Position numbers and translations under genes: made by a program. From contig CAYUYH010000087.1 of assembly GCA_964449175.1 (NCBI GenBank), forward strand, positions 1-10,026: a stretch of DNA of 10,026 nt, given 5' to 3'. The notes beneath the pieces were generated by a model. It did no database searches. It saw only the letters and a list, made by a program, of their open reading frames with translations, and had not been told where the DNA came from. This DNA is from CAYUYH01 sp964449175. GTDB lineage: Bacteria > Planctomycetota > Phycisphaerae > SM23-33. Numbering within the stretch: the stretch's first letter is position 1; the number at the start of each line of letters is the position of its first letter. Shown piece after piece: positions 1 through 4,481 of this stretch.

Positions 1-47
1 GTTGTTGGGCGACCGGAACCCCCGGAAACCTCGCCCCCGTGCACAGA

Positions 48-262
48 GCCCCAACGGGGCGAAAGATCCCGTGTCGCGGGCGTCGGAGCCCGCGCGTGTC
101 GTGGGCGCCGGAGCCCACGGCGCTGTCCGGCAGGTCTCTGTCGCCCCTTCGGGGCTTGAGGCGGGAAAGATCGCCCGCCACCGGGGGCTTACGCCGCCCG
201 GCTACCGGCTTTCGGCCCTTCGGGCCTTGCGTCAGTCGTGCACCCGCGGCCAGCGGCGGTGC
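48..262. repeat. Cluster of GC-rich palindromic (REP-like) hairpins
   Basis: Seven clear inverted repeats lie in about 180 bp. They are GCCCC-AAC-GGGGC (48-60), 75-94, 100-119, GCCCC-TTC-GGGGC (143-155), GGCGGG-N8-CCCGCC (160-179), CCGGGGGC-TTAC-GCCgCCCGG with one bulged G (181-201), and GGCCC-TTC-GGGCC (214-226). A weaker pairing, GCACC/GGTGC (240-244 with 258-262), follows. The octamer GAAAGATC occurs twice (61-68 and 165-172), each time shortly after a GCCCC-N3-GGGGC hairpin, which suggests a partly duplicated larger unit. From memory, unverified here, planctomycete genomes carry dispersed elements that translate to peptides like the LTPPGYRLSALRA encoded here. It could be a REP-type mobile repeat, a structured RNA, or a degenerate element. 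Confidence 0.6.
71..120. repeat. Two tandem 25-bp hairpin units with a compensating base change
   Basis: Units 71-95 and 96-120 are identical at 21 of 25 positions. Each forms a 7-bp stem around a 6-nt loop: CGCGGGC/GCCCGCG with loop GTCGGA in the first, and CGTGGGC/GCCCACG with loop GCCGGA in the second. Of the four differences, two lie opposite each other in the stem (C77-G92 against T102-A117) and preserve pairing. One is in the loop and one is at the unit end. This pattern suggests that the folded form is what has been kept. Confidence 0.75.
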
Positions 263-310
263 GCCCATCCCCGCCACGGGTACATTTAGAGCTCTTTCCA
301 TAGCTTGGAC

Positions 311-338
311 TTGACATAACGTCGAGGCGCGGTATCAT
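311..338 (+). promoter_or_regulatory. Sigma-70-type promoter upstream of the PEP-CTERM gene
   Basis: A perfect -35 box TTGACA (311-316) and a -10 box TATCAT (333-338, five of six consensus bases) are separated by 16 bp. This is an unusually good match in such GC-rich DNA. Transcription would start near 345 and run rightwards through a leader of about 200 nt into the gene at 553. It could also drive an unannotated small RNA from the leader. Confidence 0.7.
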
Positions 339-344
339 GCTCTG

Positions 345-552
345 CGCATTTCGGCCCGCGGGGAGATGTGGGCCAGTCTGTCCTCAACGGGGCAGGAGCG
401 AAGATACGTCCTCGCTCCTTCAATCCTGCCTGACGGCCGCATCGGCCAAATTCCAGCAGAAGGCGTGACGACTGCCCGTGCCCAGGGCGTGTCTGTCTGG
501 CGCACCGTATCGCACGGCGCGGTGGGGCCTCCAACGAGCAGAAGGAAGGGAT
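345..552 (+). promoter_or_regulatory. Long structured 5' leader of the PEP-CTERM gene
   Basis: The stretch between the inferred transcription start and the start codon is about 200 nt and has no convincing gene. Visible stem-loops are GGCCC/GGGCC (353-357 with 370-374), AGGAGCGA/TCGCTCCT (394-401 with 412-419) and GGCCG-CAT-CGGCC (435-447). GGCAGG (391-396) can instead pair with CCTGCC (425-430), which competes with the second stem. TCCTTC (416-421) is complementary to GAAGGA (541-546), part of the ribosome binding region. This would allow a switch between an open and a masked start. I recognise no known riboswitch class; that the leader regulates is an inference. Confidence 0.35.
544..550 (+). 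promoter_or_regulatory. Ribosome binding site deciding the start at 553
   Basis: GGAAGGG ends 2 nt before ATG 553 and 5 nt before the adjacent ATG 556. Either codon could be used, giving products one residue apart. The spacing slightly favours 556, but 553 is kept as the longer form. Confidence 0.55.
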
Positions 553-1602
553 ATGATGAACGCGAGGAAGATGGTTGGAATCGCAGCGGTGCTGTTGGTT
601 GCCAGAGCGTCAGGGGCGAATGCCGACACCCACGCCCCCTGGCCGGCGGACTGGAATGACTGGTCCGACCCCAATCTCATGGTCACCGTGGGCAATCCGG
701 GGGGAGGCTCTGTGGCCTACACCTACAACATCGGGAAGTTCGAAGTGACCGCCGGGCAGTATTGTGACTTCCTCAATGCCGTGGCGGCCGATGACACCTA
801 TGGGCTTTACTCGGGCATGGCCAACGACCCAAATACTCCCGACGACAAAACTTGCGGGATCACCCAGCACGGCAGCTCCGGCAGCTACACGTACAGCATC
901 CCTGACCCGAATCAGTACGACCGGCCGGTCAACAACGTCTCATGGGGCGATGCGGCGCGCTTCTGCAACTGGCTCACCAACGGACAGCCGACGGGAGCGC
1001 AAAGTCTTAGTACGACCGAAGACGGGTCATACTATCTTGGTGGCGTGACGTCGACGTCGGATCTCATGGCCGTGACGCGCAAGAGCCCGCAGCAGGGCGG
1101 GCGGTACTACATCCCGACGGACGATGAATGGTACAAGGCGGCCTATCACAAGAACGACGGGATCACTGAGAACTACTGGCAGTATGCAATCGGGTCTGAT
1201 GCCCCGCCCAGCGATGATCTGATCGATCCCGATCCGGGTAACAACGTTAACTCCTTCCTCGATGACTTCACTATCGGTGCCCCCTATTGGATGACGGAGG
1301 TGGGTGAGTTCGAGAACTCCGGAAGTCCGTACGGAACGTTCGACCAAGCCGGCAACGTGTGGGAGTGGGTTGAAGCGATCCCGTATCCCTCCCTTAGTCT
1401 TCGTGGTCTGCGCGGCGGCTCATGGGCTGGCCAGGGTACCGGTTTTCTGCATTCTTCGTATGTGGGCCTCAGCGATCCGGCGCAGGCGCAGACCCCCGTC
1501 GGCTTTCGCATTGCCGAGGTCCCTGAACCAGCTACGCTGTCCCTGCTGGTTCTGTGTGGACTGGCCTTGATTCGCCGCCGGAGGCGGGGAAGAAGCGGCT
1601 AG
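553..1602 (+). CDS. Exported FGE-fold (SUMF1-like) protein with PEP-CTERM anchor
   Basis: A 349-residue protein. The start at 553 is chosen because GGAAGGG (544-550) lies just upstream and the product then begins with a basic N-terminus, a hydrophobic stretch and a likely signal-peptidase site near ANA-D (residues 22-25). A GTG at 478 would add 25 residues ahead of the signal peptide. FGE-sulfatase family motifs appear in order: KFEVTAGQYCDFLNAV (62-77), PVNNVSWGDAARFCNWL (125-141), YYIPTDDEWYKAAY (185-198), AGNVWEWVE (266-274), LRGGSW (286-291) and VGFRIAEV (316-323). The tail from 323 is VPEPATL, a hydrophobic segment, then five Arg: a PEP-CTERM signal for exosortase sorting. The paired cysteines that true formylglycine-generating enzymes carry after RGGS are absent, so a binding or structural surface role is more likely than catalysis. 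Codon use looks less GC-biased than in neighbouring genes. Confidence 0.85.
   Translation: MMNARKMVGIAAVLLVARASGANADTHAPWPADWNDWSDPNLMVTVGNPGGGSVAYTYNIGKFEVTAGQYCDFLNAVAADDTYGLYSGMANDPNTPDDKTCGITQHGSSGSYTYSIPDPNQYDRPVNNVSWGDAARFCNWLTNGQPTGAQSLSTTEDGSYYLGGVTSTSDLMAVTRKSPQQGGRYYIPTDDEWYKAAYHKNDGITENYWQYAIGSDAPPSDDLIDPDPGNNVNSFLDDFTIGAPYWMTEVGEFENSGSPYGTFDQAGNVWEWVEAIPYPSLSLRGLRGGSWAGQGTGFLHSSYVGLSDPAQAQTPVGFRIAEVPEPATLSLLVLCGLALIRRRRRGRSG
1599..1602. other. Shared CTAG: overlapping convergent stop codons
   Basis: The + strand gene stops with TAG at 1600-1602. The - strand priA stops with TAG read from 1599-1601. The two coding regions therefore overlap by 4 bp in the palindrome CTAG. No space remains for a terminator between them, so each transcript must end inside, or run antisense into, the other gene. 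Confidence 0.9.
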
Positions 1603-3824
1603 AGCAGGTTTGTCGGGTCGACGTCGGGGAGGATCTCGGCCGGGAGTGAGCGGCAGAGGTCTTCCATGGCCGGTGCGATTGTCTGTTGGACGGCGCCGGG
1701 GTGGGCGGTGAGCAGCAGTTGGAAGCGGAACAGGCCGCGGATTTTCTTCACGATCGCCGGCTGGGGGCCCTGGAAGGTCACCTCCTGCCGCGCGAGCATC
1801 TGCCCCAGCCGCATCGCCAGCGTCTGAGCGGATTGCAGCGCCTTGTCCGCGTCGCGATGGCGGACGATGAACCGCACCATCCGCGCGAATGGCGGCACGT
1901 GCGCGTCTCGCCGCAGCGCCATCTCGCCGGCGGCGAAGTTCTCGTAGTCGTGCCGCGCCGCCAGCCGCACGGCCGGGTCGTCGCCGTGCAGCGTCTGGAC
2001 GACCACCTCGCCGGCCGTCTCGCCGCGGCCCGCCCGGCCAGCGACCTGCACGATGAGCTGGAACGTCCGCTCAGCCGAGCGGAAGTCCGGAATCGCCAGC
2101 GACGTGTCGGCTGAGACCACCCCCACCAGCGAGACGCCGGGGAAGTCCAGCCCCTTGGCCACCATCTGCGTGCCGAGCAGGATGTCCAGCTCGCCGGCGG
2201 CGAACTCGTCGAAGATTTTGCGGAACTGGGCCGGCGAGGTCATCGTGTCGCTGTCCATCCGCGCCGCGCGGGCCGTGGGGAACTTGCGGGCGAGCTCGCC
2301 CTCGATCCGCTGTATGCCCATGCCGAACAGCAGCAACTTGCCGCCGCAGGCCGGGCAATGCTCCGGCAGCGGGCCGGTGTGCTGGCAATAGTGGCAGACG
2401 ACCAGTTGCGTCGCCTGGTGGAAGACCATCGCGCGCGTGCAGTGCTCGCACGTCAGCGTCCAGTGGCACTTCGGGCAGAACACATAGCTGGCGTAGCCGC
2501 GGCGGTTCATCAGCAGGATGATCTGCTCGCGGCGGTCGAGTGCGGCGGCCATCTTTGCGGTGAGCGTTCGGCCGAGCAGCTCGACGCGGCCGGGCGTGAT
2601 CTCGCGGCGGAGGTTGACGATCTGGAGCGTCGGCATGGGCAGCCCGCGGACTCGGCTAGGCAGGCGCAGCAGGTCGTATCGACCGGCCTGGGCGTTGTGC
2701 AGCGACTCCAGCGACGGCGTGGCCGAGCCGAGCAGCACCGCCGCGCCGGCCAGCCGCCCGCGCATGACGGCGACGTCGCGCCCGTGGTAGCGCGGGGCGT
2801 TGTCCTGCTTGTAGGTCGGCTCGTGCTCCTCGTCGACGATGATCAGCCCCAGCTTGCGGGCGGGCGCGAACACGGCGCTCCTCGGCCCGACGACCACGCC
2901 GGCGGCGCCGTCGCGAATCTGCTGGTAGCCGAACGCCCGCTCGGCCGCGCTCAGCCCGCTGTGCAGCACAGCCACGCGAGGCAGGCGGGCGAGCAGCCGC
3001 GTCATGGTCTGCGTGGCCAGGGCGATCTCCGGCACGAGCAGGATCGCCTGCTTTCCCGCGGCCTGGACTTGCCGGATCGCGCGGATGTAGACCTCGGTCT
3101 TGCCGCTGCCGGTCACGCCGTGCAGCAGCGTGACGGAGAACCCGCCGGCGAGCTTGGCCTCCATCGCGGCTAGCACGGCCTGCTGGTCGTCGTTCAGCTC
3201 GAACGGGTCGGGGGCGCTCTGGTCGCTCAGGTCGGCGAGAGTCACGGGGCGGTCCTCCATGCGGACCAGGCCGCGCCCGGCCAGGCGCTTGACGCTGTCC
3301 CGCCCGGCCCCGCTGTGTCGCAGCAGCGCTTCAAGAGTCAGCGGCTCGATGCCCTGCTTGCGGGCCTCGTACAGCTCGTCGAGCAGCCGTTTCTGCCGGC
3401 CTCCCAGCCGCGCGGGCCAGTCGTGGCGGTCCGCGGCGAGGTATGCAACCGTCTCCATCCGCGCCGGCCCCCTGCCGACGGCCGAGGGAACCATCGCCGC
3501 CAGGACCAGCCCCTGTGGGCACAGGTAGTAGTGGCTGATCCACTGCCCCAGCTTCCAGAGCTGCTCGTCGAACTGGCTGGCCGGCTCGAGCGCCTCCGTG
3601 ACGGTCTTGAGCTTGTGCTTCCCCGGCAAGCGGTTCGTCTCGGCGACGAATCCCAGCGTCGCCCGGTCGCCCCGGCCGAAGGGCACGCGGACGCGCCGGC
3701 CTATCTCCGCCGTGCCCAGCCGCTCCGGCCAAATGTAGTCGAACGTCCGCCAGACGTTCGCCGCCACCGCCACCGCGACAATCGCCCCGCCGGCCGCTTC
3801 AGTCTCTCCAAAAAGCTCCGCCAT
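1599..3824 (-). CDS. priA: Primosomal protein N' (replication restart helicase PriA)
   Basis: A 741-residue protein of normal PriA length. PriA is a 3'-to-5' superfamily 2 DNA helicase that recognises stalled or repaired forks and reloads the replicative helicase. Visible features are an N-terminal DNA-binding region with WRTFDYIWPE (25-34) and VRVPFGRG (45-52), Walker A GVTGSGKT (236-243), DEEH box (331-334), GSATPSLES (366-374), and eight cysteines in four CxxC pairs (450/453, 459/462, 477/480, 490/493) that bind two zinc ions in the family. Then come GTQMVAKGLDFP (551-562) and QVAGRAGRG (593-601). All key motifs look intact. ATG 3824 has no clear Shine-Dalgarno sequence; a GTG at codon 18 is an alternative start. 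It stands alone on the minus strand, divergent from the response regulator and convergent with the PEP-CTERM gene. Confidence 0.97.
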   Translation of the reverse strand: MAELFGETEAAGGAIVAVAVAANVWRTFDYIWPERLGTAEIGRRVRVPFGRGDRATLGFVAETNRLPGKHKLKTVTEALEPASQFDEQLWKLGQWISHYYLCPQGLVLAAMVPSAVGRGPARMETVAYLAADRHDWPARLGGRQKRLLDELYEARKQGIEPLTLEALLRHSGAGRDSVKRLAGRGLVRMEDRPVTLADLSDQSAPDPFELNDDQQAVLAAMEAKLAGGFSVTLLHGVTGSGKTEVYIRAIRQVQAAGKQAILLVPEIALATQTMTRLLARLPRVAVLHSGLSAAERAFGYQQIRDGAAGVVVGPRSAVFAPARKLGLIIVDEEHEPTYKQDNAPRYHGRDVAVMRGRLAGAAVLLGSATPSLESLHNAQAGRYDLLRLPSRVRGLPMPTLQIVNLRREITPGRVELLGRTLTAKMAAALDRREQIILLMNRRGYASYVFCPKCHWTLTCEHCTRAMVFHQATQLVVCHYCQHTGPLPEHCPACGGKLLLFGMGIQRIEGELARKFPTARAARMDSDTMTSPAQFRKIFDEFAAGELDILLGTQMVAKGLDFPGVSLVGVVSADTSLAIPDFRSAERTFQLIVQVAGRAGRGETAGEVVVQTLHGDDPAVRLAARHDYENFAAGEMALRRDAHVPPFARMVRFIVRHRDADKALQSAQTLAMRLGQMLARQEVTFQGPQPAIVKKIRGLFRFQLLLTAHPGAVQQTIAPAMEDLCRSLPAEILPDVDPTNLL

Positions 3825-3831
3825 GCCCGCG

Positions 3832-3859
3832 ATGCTACACCCCGCCGCCGCAATGGCAA
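3832..3859 (-). promoter_or_regulatory. Candidate priA promoter
   Basis: Read on the minus strand, TTGCCA (3854-3859) and TAGCAT (3832-3837) form -35 and -10 boxes 16 bp apart. Transcription would begin about 7 nt past the -10 box, at or next to the ATG at 3824. The mRNA would then be leaderless or nearly so, which fits the lack of a ribosome binding site. Each box matches four or five of six consensus bases, so the call is plausible but not strong. Confidence 0.4.
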
Positions 3860-3874
3860 GGGCACTGTTGCCAT
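3853..3874. promoter_or_regulatory. Inverted repeat between divergent promoters
   Basis: ATGGCAA (3853-3859) and TTGCCAT (3868-3874) are a perfect 7-bp inverted repeat with an 8-bp spacer. Each arm contains the candidate -35 box of the gene it faces. The symmetry could be an operator for a dimeric regulator that controls both directions, or simply two back-to-back copies of the same -35 sequence. Confidence 0.4.
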
Positions 3875-3896
3875 CGCCACGCCGACTGGCTAACCT
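3868..3896 (+). promoter_or_regulatory. Candidate promoter of the response-regulator operon
   Basis: TTGCCA (3868-3873) is followed after 17 bp by TAACCT (3891-3896). The -35 box matches five of six consensus bases; the -10 box is weak but keeps the TA...T frame. The start would be near 3903, leaving a leader of about 45 nt that includes the GGGAG (3936-3940) ribosome binding site of the gene at 3949. Confidence 0.4.
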
Positions 3897-3948
3897 TATC
3901 TGCCGGTCCTGACGGGCCTAGCACAGTCAACTAGCGGGAGTTCACACA

Positions 3949-4455
3949 ATGTCCCAGACGCCGGCAGAGAGTCCAGAGAAGGCTGACGAGCAGGAGAGAA
4001 TCGCCAAGAGCAACATCCTGGTGGTCGACGACAACGCCCAGAACCTGGAGCTGCTTGTGGCGTATCTGGACGGCCTGGGCTGTGAGGTAACAACGGCCGT
4101 CGACGGCGTCGACGCGCTGGAGAAGGTCAAGGCCGAGACGCCCGACCTGATCCTGCTGGACATCATGATGCCGCGGATGAGCGGCTTCGAGGTTTGCCGC
4201 AAGCTCAAGAGCGCCCCAGCCACGCGCGACATCCCGATCATCATGGTCACGGCGCTCAATGAGCTGGGCGACATCGAGCGCGGGGTGGAAAGCGGCACGG
4301 ACGATTTCATCTCCAAGCCGGTCAACCGCCTGGAGCTGACCACGCGCGTCAAGAGCCTGCTCCGCGTGCGGCACCTCAAGGGCGAGCTGGAGCGGACACT
4401 GGCGTATCTCAACGACATCGAGGCGGGGGATCAGCCGGCTGAAGGGGAAGGCTAG
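3949..4455 (+). CDS. Single-domain response regulator (CheY/PleD-type receiver)
   Basis: A 168-residue cytosolic protein consisting of one receiver domain with short extensions. The domain begins at SNILVVDDN (21-29) with acidic residues D27 and D28. The phosphorylation site is D71 in LLDIMMPRMSG, followed by switch Thr T101 (IIMVTAL) and K123-P124 (ISKPVN). The set is complete, so phosphotransfer is expected. No DNA-binding, GGDEF or other output domain follows; about 25 residues after the receiver (HLKGELERTLAYLND) may be a helical linker, and the end is acidic. It is preceded by GGGAG at 3936-3940. No histidine kinase is in the window, so the partner lies elsewhere. It heads a run of co-directional genes and is 26 nt from the M16 gene, but may only share the transcript. 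Likely acts through protein-protein contact. Confidence 0.93.
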   Translation: MSQTPAESPEKADEQERIAKSNILVVDDNAQNLELLVAYLDGLGCEVTTAVDGVDALEKVKAETPDLILLDIMMPRMSGFEVCRKLKSAPATRDIPIIMVTALNELGDIERGVESGTDDFISKPVNRLELTTRVKSLLRVRHLKGELERTLAYLNDIEAGDQPAEGEG

Positions 4456-4468
4456 CCCCGCAGCCTCG

Positions 4469-4474
4469 CAGGAG
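4469..4474 (+). promoter_or_regulatory. Ribosome binding site of the M16 lipoprotein gene
   Basis: CAGGAG ends 7 nt before ATG 4482, within the 26-nt gap after the response regulator. It supports this start, which also gives a complete lipoprotein signal peptide. Confidence 0.7.
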
Positions 4475-4481
4475 TCCATCG

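Larger units (their letters stand above)
1..310. other. Non-coding left end, hairpin-rich
   Basis: No gene is supported here. Open frames exist on both strands, but they are short and overlap each other. Their conceptual products are rich in Arg, Pro, Gly and Ala and look like translated palindromes, with no family motif or ribosome binding site. The stretch is filled instead by closely spaced GC-rich inverted repeats (48-262), described separately. None of the hairpins is followed by a run of T, so they do not look like ordinary intrinsic terminators. An upstream gene may end beyond the left edge, but nothing in the window shows it. Confidence 0.7.

Noticed and set aside
71..120. The tandem 25-bp units as a short CRISPR array
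   Set aside because: There are only two units, they abut with no spacer between them, and they differ in the stem; no cas gene is present.
2..314. Two overlapping plus-strand open frames in the left end
   Set aside because: They read through palindromes in two frames, are Arg/Pro/Gly-rich, lack ribosome binding sites and show no family motif.
435..452. GGCCG-CAT-CGGCC hairpin as a terminator
   Set aside because: It is followed by AAATT rather than a T-run, and it lies inside the inferred leader.
498..514. Sigma-54-like site TGGCGCACCGTATCGCA upstream of the PEP-CTERM gene
   Set aside because: The GG and GC elements are 11 bp apart instead of 10 and the -12 half is degraded; the TTGACA/TATCAT promoter upstream is a much better explanation.
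478..552. GTG at 478 as start of the PEP-CTERM gene
   Set aside because: It would place 25 extra residues before a normal signal peptide and has no ribosome binding site, whereas ATG 553 follows GGAAGGG.
553..1602. A true formylglycine-generating enzyme or sulfatase activator
   Set aside because: No cysteine pair follows the RGGS segment, no sulfatase gene is nearby, and the protein is exported with a sorting tail.
2358..3173. Long plus-strand open frame of 271 codons inside priA
   Set aside because: It is antisense to a complete priA with all helicase motifs. Its product is compositionally biased without motifs; high-GC DNA commonly yields such shadows.
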